From Planktothrix paucivesiculata PCC 9631 (GTDB taxonomy: Bacteria > Cyanobacteriota > Cyanobacteriia > Cyanobacteriales > Microcoleaceae): a stretch of 64,000 nt of DNA. Position 1 is the first letter of the stretch. Each line of letters begins with the position of its first letter. The DNA lies in NCBI RefSeq assembly GCF_900009265.2, contig NZ_LR735026.1, forward strand, positions 195,521-259,520, read 5' to 3'. The notes under the pieces are model-generated. The model saw nothing but the letters and a program-made list of their open reading frames with translations. It had not been told where the DNA came from and ran no database searches. Below are positions 16,664 through 26,194 of the stretch, piece after piece. The position numbers were made by a program, and so were the translations under genes.

Positions 16664-17653
16664 TCATCGTAAATCTTCTAATTTAATTCGAGGGTCAACA
16701 GCTTTTAATAGTAAATCCGCTAATAAATTACCAATAATTAACATCACTGCCCCCATCATTAAACTCGCCATAACTAAATATAAATCCTGTTGTTGTACCG
16801 CTTGTAAAATTAATTTACCCAATCCTGGCCAGTTAAAAAAGGTTTCGGCAATAAAAGCTCCCCCTAATAAACTGGCAAATTCAAACCCCAATAATGTGAT
16901 TAAAGGGTTAATGGCATTCCGCAGGGCGTGAACATAAATAACCCGATTTTCCGGTAGTCCTTTTGCCCTCGCCGTTTGAATATAATCCTGGCGTAAAACA
17001 TCTAAAAGTTGCCCCCGCATTAATCGTTGTAAACCCGCAAAACTGGTAATACTTAATGCTAATGTCGGTAAAATACTATGCCAAGCAATATCGGCTATTT
17101 TTCCCAAGGGTGATAAATCGGGAAAGTTAATACTGGTCATGCCGCCAACCGGAAATAGGGGGGAAGTTTTTTGAGCAAAAAATAATAATAATAAAGCCGT
17201 GATGAAACTGGGAAAACCTTGTCCGGTGTAACTAATCACTTGTAAAAATCGGTCAGTAAAACGATTCTGATTCACCGCCCCAATTATCCCTAATGGAATC
17301 CCGATTGCCCAGGTTAAAATTAATGATAAAAATGCTAATAATAAGGTAGCAGGAACTCGTTCTATCAGCAGGGAAGTAACAGAACGTTGATTGGCAAAAC
17401 TAAAGCCAAAATTTCCCCGAGTCACAATTTGGGTTAACCAATGCCAATATTGTTCTAGGGGAGATTTATCTAGGCGAAATTGTTCTCGCAGTTGGTCTAA
17501 GGTTTCGGGGGAAATTTGAGGATTATTCGAGAGGTTATCTAAATAATCTCCCGGGGCAAGTTGAGTAATGGCAAAACATAAAGCCGATGCTAAAAGTAGA
17601 GTTAAAAGCGCCTGTAATAATCGCTTACCAATATAGACTAATGTTTCACCCAT
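16664..17653 (-). CDS. ABC transporter permease, peptide/nickel type (DppB family)
   Basis: A 329-residue inner-membrane permease of the oligopeptide/dipeptide/nickel class. The N-terminus MGETLVYIGKRLLQALLTLL and the loop APGDYLD are typical. About six membrane helices are seen, and the EAA-type loop for contact with the ATPase is RQDYIQTARAKGLPENRVIYVHALRNA at about residues 218-245. The second permease, binding protein and ATPases are not in the window; cyanobacteria often scatter them. Substrate unknown. Confidence 0.92.
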   Translation of the reverse strand: MGETLVYIGKRLLQALLTLLLASALCFAITQLAPGDYLDNLSNNPQISPETLDQLREQFRLDKSPLEQYWHWLTQIVTRGNFGFSFANQRSVTSLLIERVPATLLLAFLSLILTWAIGIPLGIIGAVNQNRFTDRFLQVISYTGQGFPSFITALLLLFFAQKTSPLFPVGGMTSINFPDLSPLGKIADIAWHSILPTLALSITSFAGLQRLMRGQLLDVLRQDYIQTARAKGLPENRVIYVHALRNAINPLITLLGFEFASLLGGAFIAETFFNWPGLGKLILQAVQQQDLYLVMASLMMGAVMLIIGNLLADLLLKAVDPRIKLEDLR

Positions 17654-17710
17654 AACCTTAATTTTTTCCCTTGATAACTAATAAATTTACCCCAAAAAAA
17701 CCTCAAACTC

Positions 17711-18226
17711 TTAATCATATTGTAATAGACTAATTACCGGAACATCTGGTAATTGTTCCCGTCCTTTTAACCCGGTGAGTTCCACCACAAAACAAAATCC
17801 TGCTACCGTAGCCCCGGCTTGTTCAACTAATTCTGCGGTGGCTTTTGCTGTGCCTCCAGTGGCAATTAAATCATCAACAATTAAGACTTTATGCCCCGAT
17901 GAAATAGCATCTCGGTGCATTTCTAAACAATCTGTCCCATATTCTAATTCATATTCTGCCCGATAGACGGCGGCGGGTAATTTTTTAGGTTTACGAATCG
18001 GAATAAAACCCACTTCTAATTGATAAGCTAAAGGCATTCCAAACAAAAACCCCCTAGACTCCATCCCCAGAATATAGTCAGGAGACAAAGGACGACATTT
18101 TTCGGTTAAACAATCAATAGTATATCGAAGTCCCTGGGGGTTTTGTAACAGGGTGGTAATATCTCGAAATAAAATTCCTGGTTTGGGAAAATCAGGAATA
18201 TTGCGAATGAGAGACTTTAAATCCAT
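17711..18226 (-). CDS. apt: Adenine phosphoribosyltransferase
   Basis: Converts adenine plus PRPP to AMP (purine salvage, cytoplasm). The PRPP loop is [17 protein letters not shown], and the adenine-binding region is [15 protein letters not shown], near the start. At 171 residues it is a normal length. The start is ATG at 18226 ([17 protein letters not shown]); an upstream in-frame alternative adds nine residues outside the family. Confidence 0.96.
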   Translation of the reverse strand: MDLKSLIRNIPDFPKPGILFRDITTLLQNPQGLRYTIDCLTEKCRPLSPDYILGMESRGFLFGMPLAYQLEVGFIPIRKPKKLPAAVYRAEYELEYGTDCLEMHRDAISSGHKVLIVDDLIATGGTAKATAELVEQAGATVAGFCFVVELTGLKGREQLPDVPVISLLQYD

Positions 18227-18296
18227 GAGTAGTTTAGTAAAGGAGAAAATCAATAGATTCAGATAAATTGTCTCTCATTTTGTGCGTTCTGTCGAG

Positions 18297-18692
18297 TTAT
18301 TTTTTCGTCTTGCTTTTGGCATCTTCTTCGGGAAAACGAGTAATATCATCATCCCCTAAATATTCGCCATTTTGCACTTCAATCATTACTAAAGGAATTA
18401 CCCCAGGATTTTCTAGGCGGTGGGGGGTATTCATCGGAACATAGGTGGACTGCTTTGGAAGTAATAAGGTTTCCTGTCCGCCGCACATCACTTTAGCGGT
18501 TCCGGCGACAACAATCCAGTGTTCACTGCGATGATAGTGCATCTGGGTACTAATATGATAACCCGGATTCACCACAATGCGATTAATCCGATAGCGCTCG
18601 CCTTCTTCGAGTAGAGTCACCTGACCCCAAGGCGGTGTGCGGGTGCTTGCTTCTTCGCTAAGGGTCAGTTGTGGGGTTTTATCCTTGCTCAT
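18297..18692 (-). CDS. Cupin, phosphomannose isomerase type II C-terminal-like
   Basis: A 131-residue single-domain cupin. The sequence from PPWGQVTLLEEGERYRINRI to RLENPGVIPLVMIEVQNGEYLGDDDITRFPEE matches the C-terminal isomerase domain of bifunctional mannose-1-phosphate guanylyltransferase / mannose-6-phosphate isomerase. Metal ligands are seen in MHYHRSEHWIVVAGTA and TPHRLENPG. As a standalone protein it could interconvert mannose-6-phosphate and fructose-6-phosphate for glycan synthesis. The final DAKSKTKK is a charged tail. Confidence 0.88.
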   Translation of the reverse strand: MSKDKTPQLTLSEEASTRTPPWGQVTLLEEGERYRINRIVVNPGYHISTQMHYHRSEHWIVVAGTAKVMCGGQETLLLPKQSTYVPMNTPHRLENPGVIPLVMIEVQNGEYLGDDDITRFPEEDAKSKTKK

Positions 18693-18910
18693 AATGTTTT
18701 TTTGGTAATCTATTGGCTATCAATTTTAAAGCCTTGAAGCTGAATAACAATATTAAATATTATATCTGAATTTACCAAGGACTACCAATTAAAGCCAACC
18801 CCCACCCATGATAAAGCTGATGAATGATTTTTAATTTTCCCATCTCCATCATCCCTAAATCCTCAAGATTTAAAGGATGACGGTTAATCGAAAATTTTTG
18901 ATTAGTTAAA

Positions 18911-19582
18911 TCATGGTTTTAACCATTTTTTCATTAACTTAATTTCCGCTGCTTGGGAAACTAAAATAGCTTGGGCAAGTTGCTGAATTTCAGGACGTTT
19001 TGATTTAACTTGAGCGTCTTTTGCCATAATTAATGCTCCTTCATGGTGAGGAATCATAGCTTCAACAAATCGTTGATCAAAACCAGCATCAGCAGGGCCT
19101 AAATCAGCCATCATCATCATTGATTCCATATCTTCCTTAGACATGGACATACTGTGACCCATAGGGGCATGATACATGATCGCATCTTTGGCATCAGGAT
19201 ACCATGTTTTTCGCCATTCCTGCATCTGAGCAATTTCTTTTTCCTGAGCTTTAATAATTTCCTCAGCTAATTTTTTAACTTCAGGATTATTGGATTTTTG
19301 CAGTACCTGTTCAGACATTTTAACTGCTCCTTTATGGTGGGGAATCATCCCATCAATAAAGCGTAAATCATACTCAGCATCCGCTGGCCCTAAATCCATC
19401 ATCATCCCATGATTTCCTGACATCATGCCGTTATTTTGGGTTAAAATTGTTTCAGAACTAACGGGAGTTACGGCTTCAGAAGACATCGGTTTAGAATCCG
19501 ATTCAACCCTGGTACAAGCTCCCAAACTCAAGGTGACAGGAATTGCTAGTATGGGTAATAAAAAAAGAGATTTGAATTTCAT
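18911..19582 (-). CDS. DUF305 lipoprotein with tandem duplicated domain
   Basis: A 223-residue lipoprotein, with signal and lipobox LSLGAC at about 18-23. It holds two copies of DUF305: DLGPADAEYDLRFIDGMIPHHKGA at about 63-86 and DLGPADAGFDQRFVEAMIPHHEGA at about 160-183, each followed by a helix ending in an IxxMxxW motif. Between and before them are Met/His-rich stretches (MMSGNHGMMM and MGHSMSMSKEDMESMMMM) typical of copper-binding proteins. DUF305 members are often next to copper genes; none is seen here, so a copper role is inference. Confidence 0.88.
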   Translation of the reverse strand: MKFKSLFLLPILAIPVTLSLGACTRVESDSKPMSSEAVTPVSSETILTQNNGMMSGNHGMMMDLGPADAEYDLRFIDGMIPHHKGAVKMSEQVLQKSNNPEVKKLAEEIIKAQEKEIAQMQEWRKTWYPDAKDAIMYHAPMGHSMSMSKEDMESMMMMADLGPADAGFDQRFVEAMIPHHEGALIMAKDAQVKSKRPEIQQLAQAILVSQAAEIKLMKKWLKP

Positions 19583-19700
19583 GGTTTTGATCTCAAAATT
19601 TTCAATAAAAGCCTGGGTATGCTAAAGATTGAATTAAAGTTTAATCCAATATTTAACTCCCTAGCTTCACTTTTACATAAAAAAATGAAATCAGGATGAA

Positions 19701-20264
19701 ATGGGCAAAAATAATCAATCCTCTGATCCTTGGAAATTGGTTCAACCTCTACTAGAAATTCCGTCCCCTTGGGTAACCGTGATCGCAGAACAGTTACAGG
19801 ATAATCAAGGCAGAATTTTAGAATATTGGCGGGTTAAAAAAGCCGATTCCGTCGTGATTTTAACGATTCAAAATCAACGTTTACTTTTACCACAACCGAT
19901 GTATCGTCCGGGGGTAGGAAAAATTACCCTGGATTTTCCAGGAGGACGAGTTGCCTCTGAACAAACCCCTTTAGAAACCGTACCTATAATTGTGGAAAAA
20001 GAGTTAGGAATTAAACCCTGTGATATTGATAAAATTACTCCTTTAAATCATCAGGGTTGGGAGATTAATAGTTCTTTTTCTAATCAAAAACTATATGGAT
20101 TTGTCGCTGAGATATTACCCAATATTTTAGTAGATCAGGACTATCTAGGTGCGACCTATCCTACGACTATTTTAGGAATTGAAGATTTACTCAAGGATTT
20201 AGTTTGTCTTCAGTGTCGCGGGATTTTATTAGAATGGAAACATCAATTTAAAATTGGTGATTAG
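19701..20264 (+). CDS. Nudix-like hydrolase domain protein
   Basis: A 187-residue protein of Nudix-type fold: the N-terminal WVTVIAEQLQDNQGRILEYWRVKKADSVVI and FPGGRVASEQTPLETVPIIVEKELGI correspond to the strand and Nudix region. The box is degenerate: the family's REXXEE is replaced by VPIIVEKELG, so catalytic function is doubtful. Probably a cyanobacterial Nudix relative with altered or lost activity. Its end overlaps the end of the diguanylate cyclase gene by 17 bases. Confidence 0.68.
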   Translation: MGKNNQSSDPWKLVQPLLEIPSPWVTVIAEQLQDNQGRILEYWRVKKADSVVILTIQNQRLLLPQPMYRPGVGKITLDFPGGRVASEQTPLETVPIIVEKELGIKPCDIDKITPLNHQGWEINSSFSNQKLYGFVAEILPNILVDQDYLGATYPTTILGIEDLLKDLVCLQCRGILLEWKHQFKIGD

Positions 20265-21102
20265 CATTATGATCAATCACAACAACCCGATCGCGTCCCT
20301 GGGCTTTAGCTTGATATAAGGCTCGATCTGCAAGTTGTAGCAAATCCTCACAGGAGGTGGTATGTTCAGGAAACGCAGCAACCCCAATTGATACGGTAAT
20401 TCTAGTTAAGAAATTATAGGAATATTCATACTGTAGGTTTTTAATTTTTTGACGAATTTCCTCTGCAATAATTGTAGCCGTTTCTACATCGGTATTGGGT
20501 AAAACAAATACTAATTCTTCTCCGCCATAACGATAGGCTAGATCGGAAGTCCGCATCACCCCTTGTACCGCTTGAGAGACTAATTTTAGAACAACATCTC
20601 CGGCTTTATGACCGAAATTGTCATTAAATAGCTTAAAATAATCGATATCAGCAATTAAAATACTTAAACACTCTTGTATTTTTTGGGCTGAGGTGAAGAC
20701 CTGGGGTAATACGAGGTCTAAATATCGGCGATTCAATAATCCCGTCAAGGGATCATGAATACTATCATAATGCAAGGATTCCTCGACAATATTACTATGT
20801 TCAATGGTTGTTTCTAGGATTAACTCTAAATCATTTTTTTCCTGACTTAATAAAGTGACTAAGGATTGTAAGTGTTCTTGAGAGGCTTGGAGTTTTAGTT
20901 GGGTTAAATAGCGTTGTTGGATTTCAGCTTTGAGTTTTTTATGGGATTCCTGTAACTGAGCTTCGACTGAATCTCCATGATCAATAATAACTTCTAATAG
21001 AGTTTCCAGATCAGCTTTTTCTTGTTTAAGAGTTTCTATATCCCGGCAAAGTTGGCTGATATAGTCCAACAGTTGTTTTTGAGAAAGTTGATCATTTTCC
21101 AT
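20248..21102 (-). CDS. Diguanylate cyclase (GGDEF), coiled-coil N-terminus
   Basis: Makes cyclic di-GMP. The GGDEF domain is about 115-280: DPLTGLLNRRYLD, DIDYFKLFNDNFGHKAGD, GGEEL at 193-197 (active variant), and an inhibitory site RxxD at 184-187 (RTSD). Residues 1-115 are soluble and mostly coiled coil, with two copies of a 24-residue motif (31-54 and 91-114, pattern DLExxLExxxxHxxxVExxLxxx). No membrane helix. It is a paralogue of the gene at 21198, downstream of which it lies by 95 bases. Part of a same-strand signalling cluster. Confidence 0.93.
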   Translation of the reverse strand: MENDQLSQKQLLDYISQLCRDIETLKQEKADLETLLEVIIDHGDSVEAQLQESHKKLKAEIQQRYLTQLKLQASQEHLQSLVTLLSQEKNDLELILETTIEHSNIVEESLHYDSIHDPLTGLLNRRYLDLVLPQVFTSAQKIQECLSILIADIDYFKLFNDNFGHKAGDVVLKLVSQAVQGVMRTSDLAYRYGGEELVFVLPNTDVETATIIAEEIRQKIKNLQYEYSYNFLTRITVSIGVAAFPEHTTSCEDLLQLADRALYQAKAQGRDRVVVIDHNANHQF

Positions 21103-21197
21103 TAACTTATACTTACCTTAAAGGATGAGATCAGATTCAGAACGCTATTGATTTAATATTAGTTTAAAAATTGATCCCTTGTAAAAAAATTAATCTC

Positions 21198-22046
21198 CTA
21201 AAGCAAAAGTTCACTGGCGGTAATCACACAGTCTCGTCCTTTAGCCTTAGCTCGATATAAAGCTGCATCAGCCGATTGAGTAATTTCCAGACTCGATAGT
21301 CCGTGTTCAGGAAAACTCGCAACTCCTAAAGAAACAGTCACTTTTTGTAAAAATTTCTCCGGTTTGTCCAGACTCAATCTTTGAATTCCTAAATTCAGTT
21401 GCTTGGCTAAATTTTTAGCTTCTTCTAAAGAAGTGCCGGGTAAGATCAACATTAGCTCCTCACCTCCATAACGACAAGCAATATCCGATTGACGAATATT
21501 ATAAATCAAAAATTTGCTAATTTCCTGTAAAACCACATCCCCCGCTTGATGTCCCCATTGATCATTAAAGTTCTTAAAATAATCAATATCGCCCATAATA
21601 ATACTTAGATTTTGCCCATATTCCTGGGCGTATTTAAGATGACGTTCTAAGGATTTTTCTTGATAACGCCGATTAAATAAACCCGTTAAGGGATCTCGAA
21701 TACTCAGATTATGGGTATACTCTTCGATAAAATCTCCATGAACTGTTGTGGTTTCCAAGATAATTTTTAGATCATAATTAGCTTGAGTTATGGTTTCTAG
21801 TAAACTGTTTAGTTGAATTTCCGATGCTTTTAATTTCGCTTCGGTAGCCTTTCTTTCCCGGACTTCTAATTCAAGTTGCAGGTTGGATTCGTGTAATTGA
21901 GCTTCAACTAAATCTGCATGAACGATTGTTGTTTCAAGTAAAATTTCTAAATCGAACTTTTCCCGTTTCAACTGTTCTAGTTCACAACGAAGTTTTGCTG
22001 TTTCCAATAAGAGGTCAGAGGGCGTTACTGGGGAGTTTTGCTGCAT
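21198..22046 (-). CDS. Diguanylate cyclase (GGDEF), paralogue of neighbour
   Basis: A second cyclic di-GMP synthase, 282 residues from the ATG at 22046 (a TTG nine codons upstream is less likely). GGEEL is at 194-198 and RQSD, an inhibitory I-site, at 185-188. The N-terminal half has the same layout as its neighbour: motif copies at 32-55 (DLEILLETTIVHADLVEAQL) and 92-115, also 60 apart. The near-identical architecture and adjacent position point to tandem duplication followed by divergence. Confidence 0.93.
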   Translation of the reverse strand: MQQNSPVTPSDLLLETAKLRCELEQLKREKFDLEILLETTIVHADLVEAQLHESNLQLELEVRERKATEAKLKASEIQLNSLLETITQANYDLKIILETTTVHGDFIEEYTHNLSIRDPLTGLFNRRYQEKSLERHLKYAQEYGQNLSIIMGDIDYFKNFNDQWGHQAGDVVLQEISKFLIYNIRQSDIACRYGGEELMLILPGTSLEEAKNLAKQLNLGIQRLSLDKPEKFLQKVTVSLGVASFPEHGLSSLEITQSADAALYRAKAKGRDCVITASELLL

Positions 22047-22118
22047 CTTTATACTGGCTCTATAGTCTATCAATAATCTGATTTTGATTTAAAGTCTAAG
22101 TCTAAAGGCCGACAAAAT

Positions 22119-22475
22119 TTATGATTCAATCTTCAGTTCTAAAGAGGGCATAAGTTTTTGTAAATTTTTGAGAGATTTACCTTGCCAGGGAATGGTTGTG
22201 GAGGCTAAGACAATTAAAGCAGTCTCTTTTTTTTGACGCACTTTAATCACAAATTTAGAAAGCATATTAATCCCAGAACTATTCAAAAACTCCAATTCTT
22301 TGAGATTAATGGTAATCATAGATGGGTTTTCTTCTAAAACTTGGTGCAGTAATTTTATCACAGGATTAGTGTCTTCGAGTCCACTTAAACGCAAGGAGCC
22401 TGATAAGGTGACGGTACTGGTGTCACTCTCATAGATCACTTCATAGTCTTCGGCTTTAATGGCTTGGGTTATCAT
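22119..22475 (-). CDS. Slr1659 superfamily STAS-like regulator
   Basis: A 118-residue STAS-like protein. ESDTSTVTLSGSLRLSGLEDTNPVIKLLHQVL and ITINLKELEFLNSSGINMLSKFVIKVRQKK have the anti-sigma-antagonist pattern, with the putative phosphorylated residue region NSSG. The family (Slr1659-like in NCBI naming) pairs with Slr1658-type proteins, and one lies directly upstream (46 bases). Probably a partner-switch module affecting the neighbouring cyclases; inferred from context. Confidence 0.85.
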   Translation of the reverse strand: MITQAIKAEDYEVIYESDTSTVTLSGSLRLSGLEDTNPVIKLLHQVLEENPSMITINLKELEFLNSSGINMLSKFVIKVRQKKETALIVLASTTIPWQGKSLKNLQKLMPSLELKIES

Positions 22476-22520
22476 GGTTAGAATCCTAATATTTCACGTT
22501 GTATCAATCAATTTTAAAGG

Positions 22521-23168
22521 TTAGATCAAAAGCTGAACCATGGTTGTAACAGTCACAACTTTAGGTTCGGTTTCAAGGGTTTCAAATTTCCAGCCCAATC
22601 GACCGAGGTAATCATTGATCATGGTTAAATAGCCCAAACCAGAACTATTATCACTCTCTAAACCTTTTTCTATTTGCTCAATATACAATTCTTGAGGATC
22701 GGAATTGATCAGTTTTTCAATAAACAGTTGGAAGGATTCAACTCTTTCCTGATTAATACTATTGACTACTACAAAGATTAATCGATCAGTTTTTAAATAC
22801 AGTTGGATGCTGATCGGATGAGTGACCGTATAATCACTAAACTTCATCGCATTTTCTAATAATTCATTGGCGATAAAGCTAACAGCACTTTTGATTTCAT
22901 TTTGTAACTTTGCCGTCGTGGGATCATCTTCACTTTTAGGAAAAAAGGTAGTGACATAATCAGCCATAAAATTAGCTGATAATCCATTATTACGCCAACG
23001 GTGTTTTAGGGGAATTGAACTCGGAGAGAAACCAATGACGAGAAATTCATTGCTCGTTGGAGGAACTTCAACAAAGTCGCCAAAAATTTGTGTCATAAAT
23101 CCTTTGAGTGACGATCGATCAAAAGTGACTTCAGCTACTGTGCCTTTTTTTACAAACAAATAACTCAA
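22521..23168 (-). CDS. Slr1658 superfamily regulator (HATPase-like)
   Basis: A 215-residue protein with a divergent GHKL-type ATPase fold: SFIANELLENAMKFSD resembles the N box, and SGLGYLTMINDYLGRLGWKFE a glycine-containing motif. It matches the Slr1658-like (DUF6272) family, partner of the STAS protein downstream. The start is TTG at 23168; no clear ribosome site is seen, and the alternative Met lies 24 residues in. Likely a partner-switch kinase or phosphatase-type regulator, by inference. Confidence 0.82.
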   Translation of the reverse strand: MSYLFVKKGTVAEVTFDRSSLKGFMTQIFGDFVEVPPTSNEFLVIGFSPSSIPLKHRWRNNGLSANFMADYVTTFFPKSEDDPTTAKLQNEIKSAVSFIANELLENAMKFSDYTVTHPISIQLYLKTDRLIFVVVNSINQERVESFQLFIEKLINSDPQELYIEQIEKGLESDNSSGLGYLTMINDYLGRLGWKFETLETEPKVVTVTTMVQLLI

Positions 23169-23388
23169 GGGAGAAACTGTAAAATCGGGAAAATGTCCTA
23201 AAAATTTAGAAATTCAAGCATTTTTGTGGTACTGGAGTGAGTTAAAAAATTTGACCTAATCAAAGCTGAAAACCTTTTGTTAACGCCTTGATTACGGGCT
23301 TATCCCAAAAACTCTGGTAGTCCATTATATCATGTTAGGGTGAAAATATTTACTCATTTAATTAAAATCTAATCACGACTCTTTTTAA

Positions 23389-25968
23389 CTATATTGATAA
23401 GGATTCAATCACGCGCTGTAAGTAAATTTGAGCTACTTGATCCGATGGATTTTCTTGTAGACAGGCTTCAAAGCATTCAGCCGATTCGGGAAAGGCTTTC
23501 AGATGATAGAGGGTTAAAGCTTGCTCAAACAAGGTTTTAGTTTCTAGTTTCTTTTGATAGATTAAGGGCGGATCGGCATCAAAAACTTCAAAAACTGAGA
23601 CCATTTCTGATTTCCCTTTCACCCTCACCCTATCAATCACTCGGAAAGAATAAATATTAGGATCTTCAAGGCATAAAAAGGTATGTTCACTAATTAATAA
23701 AGGAATCCCATACCGCTTACTTAATTCCTCTAATCGAGATCCTAAATTAACCGCATCACTAATCACGGTACTATCCATGCGATGTTGTCCACCGACGATT
23801 CCTAACATCAAATCCCCGGTATTAATTCCGATCCCAATGGTAATCGGAGGGCGATCGGGACGTTGACGAGTCAGATTATATTCTGCTAATCTTTGTAACA
23901 TAGAAATTCCCGCTTTCACCGCATCATCAGCACTGCCGCCAAAGAGCGCCATAATTGCATCGCCAATATACTTATCAATAAAGCCTCGATTTTCAGTAAT
24001 CGCCGGTTCCATGCGGGATAAATAAGCATTAATAAATTTAAAATTATCTTCGGGGGTCATCCGTTCCGACATTTGGGTAAAACTCCGAATATCTGAGAAT
24101 AAAATAGACATTTGTTTTTGTACCGCATCCCCCGATTTAACATCTACTAAACTTTCATATCCCAAAAACGATAAAAATTGATTCGGAACAAATCTTCCCG
24201 CCGCATCGGTCAATTGTTCCTCCTGATCTAAAGCCAATTCCAAATTACAATTAATCTCAAACATTTCCTCAATAAACTGTTGGCGTTCCTCCTCCGCCCG
24301 TCGGCGTTCGCTCACATCTTGGAACACGCCAATGGCATAGGTCACTTGACCAAATTCATCAAAAATTGGAGTTCCCCACATTTGCAAGGGAATAGTCTGA
24401 TCTAAGGAGATGACTTCTAAGGTATCAATGCAGCAAATGCCCTCACGCAGAGCTCTAAAAATCGGTAAATCCTCTAAAATATAAGGTTTTTTGGCATCGG
24501 ATGAGGAATGAGAATAAATATTCAATTGTAACGGGGGATTAGAAAATAAAACTTCAACTCCTAATAACTCTTGAATCACCTTATTACTATAATATAAATT
24601 TCCTCCGGCATCCACAACAATAACACCCAAAGGAATCGCTTCTAAAAATTGATATAAGTGTCGATTTTGAATTTTTAATTCTGACATTAAATCCAAATTT
24701 TCAGTTTTCAGCCTTTCGTTGAGCAGACTAATTTCTTGATAGGCTTGAGTTAATTGATTTTTCTGAACTTCACTAATTTTTTTCTCGGCATTGAGTTGAT
24801 TTAAACTCTCTTTTAATTGAATTTCTTTTTGCTGAAGTAGAAAAACTTTTTCTTCTAAACCCTTATATAGACGGCGTAGTTGCCGGGTCATTTGGTTAAA
24901 AGAAATAGCCAATTGTCCGACTTCATCATCATTAACCACGGGGGCTAATAAGGTCAAATTTCCCTCGGAGACTTGAGTTGCCATTTCCGTAATATTGATA
25001 ATTGGGCGAGTAATTTGTCGTGCTAAAATATAAACTCCAATCGCCAAAATAACAGCCGAAGTTAATCCCACCCATAAAATAATCCAAGCTAATTTTTCGG
25101 CGGGTTTATTCGCCTCCGATTGGTGCATTTCTACTAATAATGCTAATTGCTGTCTATCCAGCCAACGATAGGCTGCAATCACCGGAATCCCGGCATGGTT
25201 TATATAACTTTTATAGCCATTCTTTCCCGATAAAGCCTCTCTAATCCCCGGACTATCCACTTTTTCTGGAAAGTCATACCGACCAAATTGTTCGGCGGTA
25301 AAAAATATATGAGATCGATCAAATAAATAGGTTTTTCCCGTGGTTCTCAAACCCGTTTTATCAAAAACAATTTCTTCCATTCTTTTCATATTCAGGTGCA
25401 CTGCCAACACCCCAACTACATCCTGATTAGCCCCCTTAATCGGTGTCGAGATCGTTAAATTTGGTTTATTTGTAATCGATGAAACATAAATATTTTGCAC
25501 AAAAGTCTTATAAATACCCGCTTGAAAATATTTTTCCTGAACCCGATATTGACCCTCAGATTGGGGATTGGTAGAAAAAACAATTTGTCCCCCAGTTGCC
25601 CTCAAAATCTGAACTTCCTGAAAGTCCGGTCTGGTGGCTAATACCGAAGCCATATATTGTCTGATTTGTGTGTGGGAATCCTGCCAGAGTTGGGAACTTG
25701 GATCATCAGTTACTAAAATTTTGGCGGCAGTTTTAATATCGGGTAACTGTGCTAAGGAAAAAGTTGCATTTTTTTGGTTTTCCACCCATAAATTTAAAGA
25801 TCTTTCTTTGAGGGTGGCGATGACTTCTAATTGGTCAAATACCAATTGTTGTAGGTCAGTTTTAGCACTTTGAAAGGCGACCGCCACCACCCCCAGGACA
25901 GTTACCATCGATAGCAGTAAAAAACCGATTACAAGCCTGGACATCAGGCTTTTTGTCCAGAATTTCAT
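23389..25968 (-). CDS. Membrane adenylate/guanylate cyclase with Cache, HAMP and PAS
   Basis: An 859-residue receptor cyclase. Order: TM1 about 10-32; extracellular Cache-like sensor about 40-285; TM2 about 292-314; HAMP about 315-368 (ARQITRPIINITEMATQV); coiled coil; PAS about 437-565; class III cyclase about 610-790; a short TPR-like tail. Metal Asps are in LFSDIRSF and DKYIGDAIM, and the Lys of DKYIGD together with the Asp of MDSTVISDAVN favour ATP, so cAMP is the likely product. The transition-state Asn/Arg region is NLGSRLEEL. It heads the minus-strand cluster. Confidence 0.93.
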   Translation of the reverse strand: MKFWTKSLMSRLVIGFLLLSMVTVLGVVAVAFQSAKTDLQQLVFDQLEVIATLKERSLNLWVENQKNATFSLAQLPDIKTAAKILVTDDPSSQLWQDSHTQIRQYMASVLATRPDFQEVQILRATGGQIVFSTNPQSEGQYRVQEKYFQAGIYKTFVQNIYVSSITNKPNLTISTPIKGANQDVVGVLAVHLNMKRMEEIVFDKTGLRTTGKTYLFDRSHIFFTAEQFGRYDFPEKVDSPGIREALSGKNGYKSYINHAGIPVIAAYRWLDRQQLALLVEMHQSEANKPAEKLAWIILWVGLTSAVILAIGVYILARQITRPIINITEMATQVSEGNLTLLAPVVNDDEVGQLAISFNQMTRQLRRLYKGLEEKVFLLQQKEIQLKESLNQLNAEKKISEVQKNQLTQAYQEISLLNERLKTENLDLMSELKIQNRHLYQFLEAIPLGVIVVDAGGNLYYSNKVIQELLGVEVLFSNPPLQLNIYSHSSSDAKKPYILEDLPIFRALREGICCIDTLEVISLDQTIPLQMWGTPIFDEFGQVTYAIGVFQDVSERRRAEEERQQFIEEMFEINCNLELALDQEEQLTDAAGRFVPNQFLSFLGYESLVDVKSGDAVQKQMSILFSDIRSFTQMSERMTPEDNFKFINAYLSRMEPAITENRGFIDKYIGDAIMALFGGSADDAVKAGISMLQRLAEYNLTRQRPDRPPITIGIGINTGDLMLGIVGGQHRMDSTVISDAVNLGSRLEELSKRYGIPLLISEHTFLCLEDPNIYSFRVIDRVRVKGKSEMVSVFEVFDADPPLIYQKKLETKTLFEQALTLYHLKAFPESAECFEACLQENPSDQVAQIYLQRVIESLSI

Positions 25969-26194
25969 TCAATTCGCCCTTGATCACTGGTCACAACTTC
26001 AGTTTCTCAGTTACAACACAAAACTTACACACACCTCCCAATTGTTAAACAACGGAGGATTTTGCTACTGACTTGGTGGCTTCTGATTCCCTCAACACTT
26101 ACCCTAGAGTATTTGCACCCTGTTTACTGAAAAATTCGGCGCATTTCCTGAATTAATAGTATATTCAATATCTAAATTTTCACACTCTCACCAG
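25969..26194. other. Intergenic region without gene
   Basis: No gene, and no clear structure seen, between the cyclase start and the TnpB remnant. AGTATTTGCACCCTG and AAAGTATTTGTACCTG are two similar pieces (about 26110 and 26220) that may be related. Confidence 0.4.

Noticed and set aside
18781-18910. Short minus-strand frame of about 22 codons downstream of the DUF305 gene
   Set aside because: Too short, no family match, and not supported by a ribosome site; may be a trace of an older gene.
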